Source of the DNA: Cryptomeria japonica
Taxonomy: Eukaryota; Streptophyta; Pinopsida; Cupressales; Cupressaceae
Direction: 5' to 3'
Length of the DNA: 64,000 bases
Assembly: GCF_030272615.1 (NCBI RefSeq)
Contig: NC_081407.1
Span: 141,984,897-142,048,896 of the forward strand
Each line of letters begins with the position of its first letter. Position 1 is the first letter of the stretch. A program made the translations under genes and the position numbers. This document shows, one piece after another, positions 35,137-48,609 of the stretch. The notes beneath the pieces were generated by a model that did not search any database, had not been told where the DNA came from, and saw only the letters and a list, made by a program, of their open reading frames with translations.

Positions 35137-37350
35137 GATAAAAAACAAGATTAGTGGAAAACAACATTCAAGATAAAACAAGGTTTATATAAGTGGCTAT
35201 TAATGTCATTCAAATTGACAAATGCCTCTAATACCTTCATGAGATTGATTAATGAAGTGTTGAAGCCATATCCAGGCAAGTTTTTCATTTTGTATTCAAA
35301 TGATATTTTGATTTTTGTAAGACAAGAACAACATTTGCAACATGTTAGGGTAGGTTTGCAAAGGTTGAAGGAATAAATTTTTATGGTAAACCTAAAATGT
35401 GTACTTTTATGAAAACAAATTTGGTGTATTTAGGATTTGCTATTTATGAAGATGGATTGGAAATGGACCCAAAAAAGTTCAAGAAATTGTAGAATTTTCA
35501 TTATCAAAGTGTATGTTTGAGGCCAAAAGTCTTCTCGAATAAGTGAGATTCTACAAGAAGGTCACAATAAAATTGAGTGGATTATGTGCACCTATCATAG
35601 AAACCATGAATGGAAATAGGAAAGGGTTCAAAAGAATAGTTGCAAAAACAACTAGTGTAAACACTCTCAAACTTTAGCAAACTGTTTCAAGTTGATTGTA
35701 ACAAAAATGAAATAGAAATTGGGGGAGTTTTGAGTCAAGAAGGAAGGCCCATTGCTTATTTTAGTGAGAAATTGAATGAAGCAAAAAGAAAATATTTTTG
35801 TGTATGACTAAGAGTTTTATGCAATAGTAGAAGCACTAATTAAATGGAGACACTACATATTATCGAAGGATTATGTGTTGTACATGTATTATCATGAATT
35901 GTAATACATAAACATCCAAAATAAGTTGTCACAAACATATGAAATGGGGAGAAACTTTACATAGTTATTCATTTTTGTTAAAATATGGGAATGAGAAATC
36001 AAACTAGGTAGTTGATTTATTTAGTATGAGGTGTTTATTGTTAAATGGACTGAGAGTGAATGTTGTTGGTTTTTATTTGATGTGATAATAATATAAAAAA
36101 AATGATAATTTAAAACAAGCATGAACAACTTGTAAAAGTCTAGTAGAGATAGATAGAATTGTGCGGTTGGAGTATTTTATTTAGGAAGGGTTTTTTCAAA
36201 GGGTTTAGATTGTATATACCTCAAGGATCCATGAAGGACAATTTGATAATAGAAAAGTATAGTGGATGCTTGAGTGGACGTATTGGAATAGATAAAATAT
36301 TGGCATACTTGAGTGAAGGTATTTTTTGTCTTGGCATGAATATATATGTAAAGAAATTGGTGCAAGGTTGTAAAATTTACCAACATACTAAAGGAGTAAG
36401 AAAAAATACAAGATTCTTTCAATAACTACCAATACTAGAGAGACAGTGGAAACATGTAACTATGGACTTTGTTTTTGGGTTACCTTGAACATAGAGGCAA
36501 TGATTTGATTTTTATTGTTGTTGATAGATTTTCAAATGAAGTTCATTTTATTTGATTTTAGAAGAGTAATGATGTAACCCATATAGCTACATTAGTTTTC
36601 AAGGAGGTAGTTAGGCTACATGGTTTGCCTAATAGTATTATTTTGAGTTGGTATACTAGTTTTGCTTACCATGTTTGGCATACATTATGGAAGAAAATGG
36701 GAACATGATTGATTTTCAACCCACCTTACCATCCTTAGACTGATGGATAAATTAGGGTTGTAAAAATAAGTCTTAGTAATCTACTAAGATGTTTCGTAAG
36801 TGATAAGCCAAATAAATGGGACTTGACATTGGCTTAGGTAGATTTTTCTTATAATAATTTAATCAATAGGAGCGTGGGGAAATTAATTTTCATATTGCCT
36901 ATTGGTATATCCCTAGAGGTGTTGATGAGTTGAGAGATAGTATAGTTCTAAATAAGAAAAGTGTGGTTGAAAAATATTTTTTAAATATTGTATGAGTTAT
37001 ACAAAGAGGTGAAGGAGAACTTGGAGAAGAGTGTCATAAAGTATAAAGAGAATGTTGATATGAATATAAGATAATAATAGTTTCAAGTAGGTGATTGAAT
37101 TTAACATGTTTTAGAAAAAGAAAGGCTCCCAAAAAAAAAACATATAATAAGTTAAGATGGAAAAAGATTGGCCCATATAAGGTATTGAGAAAGTTTTCAT
37201 CTTATCCCTATGAAATTGAACTTCTAGCAGGTATAGATATATCTCCCATTTTTGACATGTTGCTTGTTCATACAAGTATAATGGATGGGACACAAGTATA
37301 TAAAGAGATATACACTAAAATTTGTAAGATGTGTTGCAAATGTTGTTAGT
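35137..37350 (+). pseudogene. Ty3/gypsy RT, RNase H, integrase remnant (layer 0, right part)
   Basis: Recognisable pieces in order: the RT middle (FKLTNASNTFMRLINEVL, then LYSNDILIF, where the catalytic YxDD has become YSND), RNase H (FSEKLNEAKRKYF near 35,765), integrase zinc region (36,210-36,400: IYQHTKGVRKNTRFF), the integrase core (MDFVFGLP near 36,460; IFIVVDRFS; FKEVVRLHGLPNSII) and a C-terminal segment (KKIGPYKVLRKFSSYPYEIEL near 37,165). The N-terminal half of RT is absent. Homology to the 4,672-18,782 family is clear, but stops and frameshifts are far denser, making this the oldest layer. The end is indistinct. Confidence 0.82.
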
Positions 37351-37507
37351 GAATGTCAAAGGTTGGTATCGTCTCTAATAGTTAGAAGTGTTGTCATTGA
37401 TGCCAACTTCTAAAATAATAATTGCACTACTCAAGAAATCTCCTTGCAACTATTTTGGATTGTATCTCTCCTAACTATATCTCTACCCCATACACTATTT
37501 GATATCT

Positions 37508-40500
37508 TGGTATCTGAGTCAGTTCCTTTTATGTGGCCTAACAACTGGAAGGTAGATCTCTAAAGCACACATGGCCTATCAAGAAAAAATATCTTCAAAT
37601 ATAGTTCCACTATTTGATGGATTATAATATGCATTATAGAGTGTAAGAATGCAGACTTATTTGATGGCTATATAATTTGATATATGTCAATTAGTAGTGA
37701 CTAGTTATCAAGCTCCACAAATCCCACCAACAAATCCAACCTAAAAGGAGGATAGTAAAAATAATGTAAAAGCCATGAATGTCATCTTGTGTGATTTGGA
37801 AACATTAGATTTTGCCAAATTAATGTATTGTAAATCAACAAAAGAGATGTGGGATAAAATTTAGAGCATCTATGAAGGTTAAAAGGGTTAAAAAGGCCAA
37901 ACTTCAAACTTGTAGAAGCCAATTTGAGAGCCTAAAAATGAAAGATAAAGAAAATGTTGTAGCTTGCATCCTTCATGTCTAGATGAATTTGTCAACTCCA
38001 ACAAAGAACTTAGTGAAAATATTGATGTACCAATGATTGTGAAAAGGTTCAAGGTCCCTCCTTTTAGGTTTGATGAAAAAGGCTAAACAAATTAATAATG
38101 GATGAATTACATGGGATTCTTATTTCATATGAATTTAGGATTGAACAAGAGAATCCATCAAAGCGAGAAGAAGCCTTCAAAGCTTGAAAGAAGATAACAA
38201 ATAATGAAGAATCTAAAATAAGGAATGAAAAAGATGACGGGGATGCTTATTTTGTTAGAAATCTAAATAAAGGATATGCAAAATACAAAGGTAAATTACC
38301 ATTTAAATGTGGAAAGATAGGGCATTTTAATGCTAAGTGTTCATATCCCAGAGAAAAAGATAATAGTAATGAAGAAGAAGAACATAATGAGAATAAAGGA
38401 AGCATACATCAATAGTACAAAAAGTGCTAGGAGCAATGCAAACATGACAAGAATAAGATCTTCCGAAAGTAGAAGAAAAGCCTCTTGTAAACAAGATAGT
38501 ATCTCATATGTAAAGCTTGATAAAATCATCTCAGACAATAATAGTGAAGAAACTCTCTTCATGGAAATAGAGATGAAGAGTGATGTCATAGAAGGTGAAG
38601 AAAATTTTTTAAAAGAAGAAGAAGAAAAGATGGATTAAAAAGGAGAAGATGTTAGGATTGAAGAAGTGAATCTTAGAAGAACTCATTTATACCCTAAATG
38701 AAATCAAGGTGCTTAAGAAGAAAAAATATGAAGAAAAAAATTGTAGTTGCACAAATTTGAACAAGAGACTATTATTCAAAGGAATAATTGTCCCAAAGCC
38801 TTGATGAATTAGAAAAGATGATGATTAATATAAATGTTCAATTGGAATAAGCTAGAAAGATAGAAGTTGTGAGAACCTAGCCGAAGACAAAGCAAGAAGG
38901 ATGAAGCTTGAATATAAAATTGCTACTTTGAGGATGGAATTGGAGAAAGTTAATGATTATTTGAACAAAATCTTGAAGCTTGAGAATATTAATGAGATTC
39001 TAGTTGATATTATTAATAGTGAAAGGTCTCCATTCATTAAGATTGGTCTTGGCTATGAATAAAGTTACAAAAATACCAAAACATATGAGAACTTAAAGGC
39101 TATTAAACCTCAAAAGAAGACAAATCTCAGAAAGTCCAATAGCTATAAGGATACTCTTAATGGATCAAATGCAAATGCACTCAAGAAGACTAAAGACATC
39201 AAGAAGAAATAAGATTATTTTATTTAAAAAATCAACAAGGACAACAAGGCTTTTAGAAGACCATTTCCTCCAAGGAAATCTTATATGAATAGGTTCAATT
39301 ATTCTTTCTCTGGATTTTTTTTCCTTTTTTCTATAAAAAAATTGTCATAAGAAAAAAAATTGTAGGACAAGTATAAAAATAATTACTTGATGAACAAGAA
39401 TAGAGACTCTATAGGTTTCTCAAATGGAAATTATAACTCATTTATCCCTTCAATGGATTACAATGTCATATGCACTATAAGTGAAACAATTCGGTCATAG
39501 AGAAAGATATTGTAGAAGTATTTTTGTTGAATCTCTCAAGTAGGAAAAGAAATTTGACAACTTTTCTAAGGAAATTATAGAACTTGTAAAATTATGGAAG
39601 ATGAACCAAATTCAAGAAAATTAGAAGATCAAGAAGTCTATGCTAGTGCAAGCTAAATTTCATGCACAAGATGAAGGGAACCAATGGTACATTGATAGTG
39701 GATGTTTAAGCCACATGATAGGAGATAAGAGAAAATTTCTATCTTTGTAATAAACAAATAATTGGAAAAGATACTCTCAATATTGACAATGGGAAGAAAG
39801 GCACAAAAAATGTCTTGTATGTTGAAGGCCTGAAGTATAATCTTTTCAGTGTCATTCAAATGTGTGATCAAGGACACACTCTCACATTAATGAAAATGAA
39901 TGTGAAATTAGAAAGGTAGGTATAGAAAGTTGGTTGTAGATGAATATACGACAACAATCAATCTTTACATTCTTAATAGGATCAAGGGAGAAAAGCGATG
40001 TATGAAATATAAATATGAGAGTTGATTATATGGCATAGAAGAATGGGGCATATGACCTTTGAAATCTTGTGAAGGTTCAATACCAAGCAAGAAATGAGAT
40101 ACATATTAAAGATTTCTAAGCCTCAAACACTCTCTACAAGAAATGTCAACATGGAAGACAAAAAAGGGCTAGATCCAAGTCAAAAGAGTATGCGACAACA
40201 AATCCATTGAAACTTGTCCATCCTCTTTGGACTTACCAGAACACAAAGTATGCAAGATGAAAGGTACTTTATGTTTCTTAGTGATGATTTTTATACAATG
40301 ACATAAGTTACCTTCTTAAAAGAAAAAATTAAGGCATTTGAAAAATATAAAGTTTTCAAAGCTACGGTTCAAAATAAATTTGGCTGAAAATTAAGTGTTT
40401 GAGATTAGATAGATGAGGTGAGTTTACTTCAAATGGATTTGGTTTGGTTAGCAACATAGAATGAAAATATAGTACTAAATTGCAAGGACTCCACAACAAA

Positions 40501-42480
40501 AAATTGAATCGTGAAGAGGATGAATAGGACTATCCAAGAAATGGCCAAAATCATGCTAAATGAATCCACAATATCAAACATATTTTAGAGAGAAGTAATT
40601 AACATTGTTATCTACACTTTGAATAAAGAGAAAATCAGAGTCAACAACAACAAAAATCCTTATAAATTGTGAAAAAGAAGACCTGCAAAAGTTAAATAAT
40701 TCAAGGTATTTGGAAGTAAGTGTTATGTAAATAGAGATGATGAATATTTTGGCAAGTTTAATTCTAGATCAAATGAAGGTATTTTCCTTGGTTACTCCTC
40801 AAGAAGCAAGGCCTACAGATGTTACAATTTTTTTTTGTCAAATATAGTTGAGAGAACAAATATGAAAGTGGATAAAATAATACATCAAAAGAAAAAATCA
40901 CAAGAGGATAACCACTCAGAATCAGATTTTACAAAAGAAGGAGAAGTAGAAGAAGAAATAGAAATAAAAGACATAAAGAAACCATCTAAATATGTTCATA
41001 GGGACCACTCAAAGAGTCAAATCCTTGGTGATAAACATGCTAAAGTTTAGACTAGAAGAAGATTAGTAGACCTAGAAAGGACAAAAATGTGATCAACACC
41101 AAGTAGGTTTTTAGAAATAAGTTGAATGAAGATGGTCAAATGATAAAAAATGAAGAACTTAGGTTAGTTTGAAATGGTTATGCTCAAGTTGAATGTAATG
41201 ATTTTGAAGTTTTTCTTTTTCTTTTCTTGTTGCTAGATTAGAAACTATCACAATGTTCTTGGTAGTTGTTGTTTTAAATAACTTTAAAGTTCATAAAATG
41301 GATATTAAGTCTGCTTTTCTTAATTTAATTTGAAAGAAGAGGTTTACATTGAACAAATAGAAGGATTATTGTTATCAAAAAATCAAGACTATGTATGGAA
41401 GCTAAAGAAGGCATTTTATGAACTAAAGCAAGCCTCCAAAGCATAGTATTCAATATTAGATAGATATATACAACAACAAGGTTTTTAAAGAGGAATTGTT
41501 GATAGTAATTTATATATCAATACTAAAGGTGAGAATCAATTTATAGTTGTAGTCTATGTTGATGACATCATTTTTGGAGGTAACAATGATAAAATGTGCA
41601 AATAATTTCTAGAAGCTATGCAAAAGGAATTTGAAATTTCCATTCTTGGTGAGTTGTCATTCTTCTTGATCTATAAATTTATCAATCTAACAAAGGTATA
41701 TTCACTTCACAAACAAAGCATATTAAGGAGATTTTGAAGAAATTCAAAGTGGAAGATTGTGCATCAGTAAGAACACCCATGGTTATAGGTTGTAAATTGA
41801 GGAAAGATGATGAGTGTCCTGAAGCAAGTTAGACCTTGTATAGATCGATGATTGGTAGCCTATTGTATGTAAAAAAATTGAAACCATACATTATGCAATT
41901 AGTAAGCATGGTGACAATATTTCAAGAAACACCAAAAGAGAAGCATATGCAAGCAATCAAAAGAATATTCAAATTTCTAAAAGACACTGTGGATTTTGGC
42001 ATGTGGTATCCTAGAGGTTAGATTTCACTCCAATAGAATATACAAATGTAGATTGGATAGTTAGTGTTGGTGACAAGAAAATTACAAGTGGAGGATAATT
42101 TTTCCTTGGAAATAGTCTTATGTAGATTAAAGAAGTAAGAACAAGTGCCTATTGTCTTTATCCACAATAGGGGCTGAGTATATAGCAGTAGTATAATGTT
42201 GCACATAAGTGCTTTGGATAAAGAATACATTGAAGGATATCAAGGCAGGATACGATCAACCTCAATTCTTTGTGATAACCAACTTGTGCAATAAACATAT
42301 CAAATAATCCTATTATGCAACCACCTAATGTAGGCATAAAAAAATGAGAAAGCAAACCATTTGAGTGCATACAATTTAAAGAGGAAAATACCTTGTTCTA
42401 GAAAACCTTAATATGAAAATATTTCTTTTCTTTCACACAACACCAAACAAAAAAAATTCTAATCCACTGCAAGATCCAAG
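37508..42480 (+). pseudogene. Ty1/copia retrotransposon, heavily decayed
   Basis: A PBS-like TGGTATCTGAG (37,508) precedes a gag starting at ATG 37,571 (MAYQEKISSNIVPLFDG, then NNVKAMNVILCDLETLDF). A knuckle missing its first Cys (FKCGKIGHFNAKC) is at about 38,301-38,340. The protease signature WYIDSGCLSHMIGD is near 39,687, the pre-integrase motif LIIWHRRMGHM near 40,020, and integrase pieces follow (40,150-40,800, ending KVFGSKCYVNRDD and GIFLGYSSRSKAYRCY). The RT box VVVYVDDIIFGG is near 41,550; the conserved region YRSMIGSLLYV, then KRIFKFLKDT, is at 41,836-42,021, with RNase H after that. Protease and integrase before RT is the copia order. Dozens of stops and shifts make it non-functional. 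No matching LTR pair was identified. Confidence 0.88.
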
Positions 42481-44940
42481 CAAGTGTCCCAATCCACAAG
42501 AACAATCTCATAATCTTGAATGAAATATTTTTCCAAAATCATAGAACTCACAATAGAGGAGGTAAATAGACAAAGCAATATGCACAAGTTAACTAGTAAT
42601 CTTCATAGACTTTTACTTTACCTTTAAACTTCAAAATCCCTTTTGCTACTTTCCTTCCCATCCAACACAACTAGTTATTTTCAATTTAGCAATTTGTAAT
42701 TATATATCACACAAATTATTTTATTTTCAAACAACAAAATGACTTAATATATTTTCATTAATAAAGTTTAAATAGCTAATGTGTAAAGTATTTTTATTTC
42801 AAATAATTGAATATATGTAGTTAGATTTAAATAAATCCATTAGACCCTTTCATTTTTTTCAATATGCAATAATACAAATGTATAAGACCTTTTACTAAGG
42901 AATAATAATAAATTCTTTTAGTTTAGGAATGACCATTCCACAACACTCTAAGTATTTTGAAAACCAATAAAATACAAGTCCTAAAAGAACTAACAAATCA
43001 AATGAAAAGTAATCACATTTTTTACAAGTTTAATTACAAAACAAAGATCCAAAATTAACACTAATTTGGATCTTGGTTGAACAAGGTTGAGAAAAGACTC
43101 ACCTTGTATCTTGAATTGAGTGAGAGGAAAATTCATACAACATATTTACCCAAGTTGAATAGCTTTTAGTTAACCACAACTAGGACACAATTAGTTAAAA
43201 CAATAGGCACATATATATAAATACAAAATAGTTGAAGCACAACATAAAGCATCGTGATATAAGCCAATAGACTATATAATACAATATAAAAAATAATGAA
43301 TATTAATTAGAGACAAATATAAAGCATCTTATAAAAATATACAATGTTGAACTTGGTCTTATTATCACATATTAACAAATAGAGAAAACAAAAAAGCAAA
43401 ATCATAACTATAGGTTCACAAATCAAATCATAACATAAGTATCCACAATCTATGGTCAACAAAACTTAATGATAGAATAAAACATCATCAAGATCAAAAG
43501 CTAAAACCAAGTAGCAAAATAAGGAATACATGTGGGGTCTTACACATGCTAGGAAAACTTTAGTTGGAGTGGCAAAATAGAATATGATTATGCAATGCAT
43601 CATCCTAAAGCATTTGCATGGTTGAAGTTTATTGTCTCAATCTTTTTCACGATCGTAAAGCTAATCTTTTCTAGGAACTGACTTTGAATAACTTGTCCCC
43701 TAATGATCCAACAACCTTGTAAAGGTATTCTTCGATACCATTTGTCCTCATATCAAAGTAAACAACAACAAACTTGGTGAATCAAGGAATGGGAGTGCAT
43801 ATGGTACCAAATCAAGTTTGTGGCTAACTATTGATCCGTGTCCATGAAAATGACCCAAATCTGCGAATTCAACCCTTTACAACTCAATGTCTAGTTTTTT
43901 TATTCTAGAGCAAAGTACATAAAGATTTATTAATTCCAATACTAAAACAGACAAGACTTGAAATTTGTATTTAATGTCATTATTTGTAAAACTAAGTATC
44001 CTTTCCATTTAATTTGCCAACTCAACATTTAATATTTCAAATGTCACTTCCACAACTAATAATCAATCTAAATTGAATTATACTTATATAAACATATCTT
44101 ATTAAATCAACATATAGCCCATTTATATTGTGAACTTAAATTTAGCTTCCCTCCCTCAAATGCTCGAGTTCATTTTTTTTTTGAAAAACTAATCAATAAT
44201 TTCTAGTTCCTTTATTATTAGTATTTTTGATAACATTGTTTTAGTTTTGCTAGTTGTAGCAGCTTGTTTGGCTACATGATATTCTTGGTTGACGCTCATC
44301 CAAATATTAGAATGCATATTTGACAACATTTATTAATTGATTGATAAATACAATCAAATGTCTAATCTGATGTCTGAATAAACAATCTGATATTCTTACA
44401 GAAACTTTCTTCAATTTATCTTCTTTACCGTACATTTGATTTATTTTTTAATATCTCATTTTCTTCATCCAATAAATAAAAAATTTCAAATCCTTTAATC
44501 AATATTGCTCTTCAATTTTCTAAGTATTCCATTTTTCAAAAGAGTTATATTCTTCTACTTTACAGAAGACAAAAATACATATTCAATTTCAATCATCAAT
44601 TATTCTGATTCCACTCTGAGAAAAAGTACAAACTCCACACCGTATGTATGGTTTATCTGATGGAATATGATCCCTAATCGCCATTTTTTATAGCAATTCT
44701 TATCTCATAGTTTTATACAGATGCAAATTCGGGAACAAAGTCTGAAAGTGGGTCCAGGAGAACTTTCAGTTCAGAACCGCCATAGATACCCATCACAAGA
44801 TGAAAACAACTGAACCTAAAAGCAGATGGAACCTTAAAGTCTCCATCAATTTGGATATTAGTTATTTAGTGCTGGATATATCTGTTCCTTTTCTGATTCT
44901 GTAACTCAAGGACAGCTTGCAAAGATAATGGGTCTTTAGA
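42481..44940 (+). repeat. Segmental duplication unit 1: copy of NRT2 upstream region
   Basis: Long stretches match 47,100-48,306 plus 51,146-52,310 (for example AATCATAGAACTCACAAT at 42,539/47,174, AGGATCAAAAGCTAAAACC-like at 43,490/48,101, and AACTTGTCCCCTAATGATCC at 43,690/51,147). The match runs to the 5' region just upstream of NRT2: GATTCCACTCTGAGAAA at 44,609/51,878 and TATCTGTTCC...GATTCTGTAACT near 44,880/52,250. No NRT2 coding sequence follows here, so this is an orphan promoter-side copy. Confidence 0.8.
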
Positions 44941-46078
44941 TCTTATGAGATGGTATCTAAAATAAACATAAATAGTAATATCAAGATATTACAACATAAT
45001 GGACCTTATGTTGAGCATGGATAGATAGATGAATAAATAATAATATTTAGATATTATAATTCAAGATCTCAAAATACATGATTTCTAACGAATTAAAATG
45101 GAAAAACGTTTAAGCAATAGAATGCTACAAGAGTTCGACATATCCTTACATGAGCATCTCCAAGAGCCTTTCTAGTCCAATGGTTCTTAACACCAACCAA
45201 CCATGTGGAATGCTTAGGAATACTCCTATGTACTACAAGGCCACTAACTAGGTAGTTCAAAGAATCTCACACCACACAAATTGTCAAACATAGATACCAA
45301 CCAAAATGCATATTATGCAAACACACCAAGGAATTAAGGATGAGGGTTCTACTAATATGTCAATTTACAAGGCATGGGATATGCTACATCAATCGAATAA
45401 AAAAATCGATGGAACAAAAAGGGAAAGCTAATGGGACTAGAATACTGAGTGTTGAGTAGTGTACCCTCCTATCTACTATAGGAAACCCTCACTAGTGTAC
45501 CACACCCTTAGAAATCAGATCAAATTCATATTCATTAATCTTATAAATGTTTTTATCCCATTCAATTTATTCTCTTGGATTCTCATCACAAGATTATATA
45601 GGCTAAATGGACAAAGAGAGACCACTCCTCTTCCTAAGCTACTCATCTTCCTACTATACAAATACCAATAATGACCAAAAGATGAAGGCGCAAGAAAACA
45701 AGTCCAAAAACCTTGACACTTACATCCATGAGGTATGTGATCGTATTTTCTATGATGAGACTTCATGTCCCACAAATCAAAAAGTCGAAATATGATTTAA
45801 AATTCTCAAAATGGCAAGCCCCAAGCATGAACCAAAATCCACCATTGATGAATGTTTAAAAATACTTCAATTCTTAAAATGTAAAATTTCAAGAAAATAA
45901 GAATACTCTTATGAGCATCTCATACACAACTTCATGCTTTTCACATCACATGTGATCTTTAAAAATAATCACCAACATTACAAACTATTTTATATTTAAA
46001 AAATTTAAAAATATACAACAATAATTCGTTCGAAAAATATCTTATGAATTCATTCTCAAAATAAATCTTATAAAATGA
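44941..46078. other. Sequence between duplication units, no supported gene
   Basis: The stretch AAAGATAATGGGTCTTTAGATC at 44,917-44,938 resembles AAAGATAATGGGTTTTCTGAT in NRT2 intron 1 (about 53,724), hinting at a deletion junction. Beyond that I see no domain. Short open frames at 45,459-45,795 on both strands lack motifs. Confidence 0.45.
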
Positions 46079-46190
46079 ATGCCATATGTAATCACCTAAT
46101 ATGGGTATGAACTTATGAATAGGAAAACCATTTGATACATACAATTTAAAAAGAAAAATACTATATTTTAAGAAACTCAAATTTTAATCA
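46079..46190 (+). pseudogene. Second copy of the copia 3' tail
   Basis: The segment with ATGGGTATGAACTTATGAA, AACCATTTGATACATACAATTTAA and AGAAAAATACTATATTTT parallels the end of the copia element at about 42,320-42,420. It suggests that the duplication containing NRT2 upstream DNA also included the copia end. Confidence 0.6.
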
Positions 46191-46224
46191 ACATTCTATT
46201 TTTGCTTGCATTTTAATCGACATT

Positions 46225-46770
46225 GATATCTCTATGCCTCTCCATGTGGATGTGGTTCTTATGGTTGGGGATAGGCCTTGGACTCAATCATTGGATTATG
46301 AGGGCCTCCCCTTTTGCTGTCGGAGATGCTTCTCAACGGGTCACTTAGCTTTGGATTAAATTCTCTCTCTCACACCATAATGGTGTTGCTACTAGGCGGA
46401 AAGACACTATTGTTGACGATTTGACCATGAAGGCTTCTAATTCTGATGACTCTGACTCCTCACAGGCGGATGACGACCCCTCCCAAGATGATGTTGTGCC
46501 TCTTGCTGTTGAGGCCCCTATTGGCCCTCTAGTTGCTACTAGTGTGGCCTCCTCTAGCCTTGAACATGTTGCTCCTATTTTGCAACAATGATCTACTCTT
46601 GGTGAGTCTACTCATGTTATTTTTTTGTAGCAACAATCTACTCATGTTGTGGATAGAAACTCTAGGGGATCTCCCCGCTTGATCCTTTTTATGATGGTCC
46701 TAATAATAGTATTTCCTGAACTATTGTTTTTTGCAAGCGGAAAGGTAAGTCTTCCACCTCCCCCCCCCCA
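46225..46770 (+). pseudogene. LINE ORF1 fragment (DUF4283/zf-CCHC type)
   Basis: The reading VVLMVGDRPWTQSLDYEG, then LPFCCRRCFSTGHLALD, matches the zinc-knuckle part of plant L1-type LINE ORF1 proteins; the last Cys of the knuckle is a stop. Further on, NNSISWTIVFCKRKGKSS is shared with the minus-strand LINE fragment at 58,780-60,360. It is 5'-truncated and interrupted by stops. The tail runs into a C-run/A-run of low complexity (about 46,760-46,805). Confidence 0.75.
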
Positions 46771-48306
46771 AAAAAAAAATAAAAAACAAAAAAACAAAAC
46801 AAAACAAAACTCCTTCGTGTCAGGTTTTGGGTGTTTCTTCCCACTCTTGAGTCAAGTGCTTTTGAGATATTACTGGTTCAACAAGCCTCTAACAGTGGTC
46901 TTCTGACTTGTGGTTGAAGGCCTGTCCGACATGAGTTTGTTAAGAGTCAACACCCTTGTTTTGTTTCCTTTCTTCTTTTTGCCACCTACCAACTATTTGT
47001 ACATATGGTTAGCACCCTTGTTTTGCTGCTTATTTTTATAAAAAACAAACTCAAATATTAAGATATTCATTTTCTTGTATTCACTACCAAATAAATCCTT
47101 TTGTTAATTCATTGTTAGATGCAAGCAAGTTTTCCAATAGACAAGAAAACTCCAATGATCCTCAAGGTAATTATATTCCAAAATCATAGAACTCACAATG
47201 AAGGATGTAAACAGACAAAGAAAATTGCATAGGTCAACTAGTAATCTTCAAAACCCCTAAACCCTTCTGCTACTTTCTCCCCCATTCACACACAACTAGT
47301 CATTTGCAATTAGATATTTTATTTAAGTTATTTTCTTTTCAAATAAGAAAATAATTAAATGTTTTTCCTTAATACATATAAATAGCTTATGTTTAAGGTA
47401 TTTGCTTTTAAGCAATTGAATGCAAACTATTTAAATAAATCTATTAAATTCTTTAAATGTCTTTTCAATATAAAATACAAATGCATAAGACCTTTTATTA
47501 CAACATAAAAATAAACTCTTTCAACTTAAGTATCATGACTATTCCACAAAAACTCTTAACAAATTATTTTGAAAACTAATAAAATGCAAGTACCAAAAGA
47601 GCTAACTAAACATAGGTAAAGTAACTACATGATTTATAGTTTTATTCACATCATAAGGGTGAAAAGTTGACACTAATTTAGATCTTGGTTTCACAAAGTT
47701 GAACAACGACTCATCTCATATCTTATATCAAGTCAGATGGGGAAACACATACAACATATTTACTGAAGTCAATAGCCTTAAATTAACCATTATTGAGACA
47801 CTATAAGTTTAAACATCAAGCATGTATGTGCAATACAATATAATCAAAGTACACCATAAAAATATTGATGTGTTATAAGTTGGACAATAAGAAATATATT
47901 TTAAAAAATGATAAATTTTAATCAACGATAAACATAAAACATCTCATAAAAATCCACATTATTGAACTAGGTGTTTAATCACATGTCAACATACTAAATC
48001 ACAACTATAGGTTTAAAATGCAAATCATAACATATGTATCCATAATACGTAATTAACCAAAATTAATAGCAAAAGAAAAAAATATTAATAAAAAAATATC
48101 AGGATCAAAAGCTAAAACCAAGTAGTAAAACTAGGTACCTATGTTGGGGCATTGCAAATGCTAGAAAAACTTTAGTTAGAACACATAAAAAAGAATTTGA
48201 TTCTACATCAAATCATTCTACATCATTTACATGTATATTTGAAGTTTATTGTCTTGACCATTTTCATGATTAAAAATACAATCTTTTCTAGGGATTGACT
48301 TTCAAG

Positions 48307-48609
48307 TGTTGGTGAGAACATCTTATATTACCTAACTAGTTTTTTGTTGGGTCTTATTTAAACTAAAATACTTAAGTTTACTTAGGTTATTTAATTTTTC
48401 ATCTTCATGTCATAAGATTAAAACAATGATCTTACTCTATTATGAGATTCGATTCAAGGATTTCTCATTGTATATTGTGTCATTATTCATATTGCATCTA
48501 ATGAATTCTTAGATTTCATAATGAATTTGTTGTGTCCTTAGTCTATGAAAGGTTATTTTGGTTGCAAGTGATCCTTGGGTTATTATGGGGTCGATTAACA
48601 AATATTCTA
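48307..48609 (+). repeat. 5' LTR of the small element
   Basis: Matches 50,820-51,140; shared segments include AAGGATTTCTCATTGTATAT and GATCCTTGGG(T/C)TA. Confidence 0.88.

Noticed and set aside
46760-46805. C-run/A-run as a functional element
   Set aside because: Low-complexity sequence at the end of a LINE fragment, probably a decayed or slipped tail.
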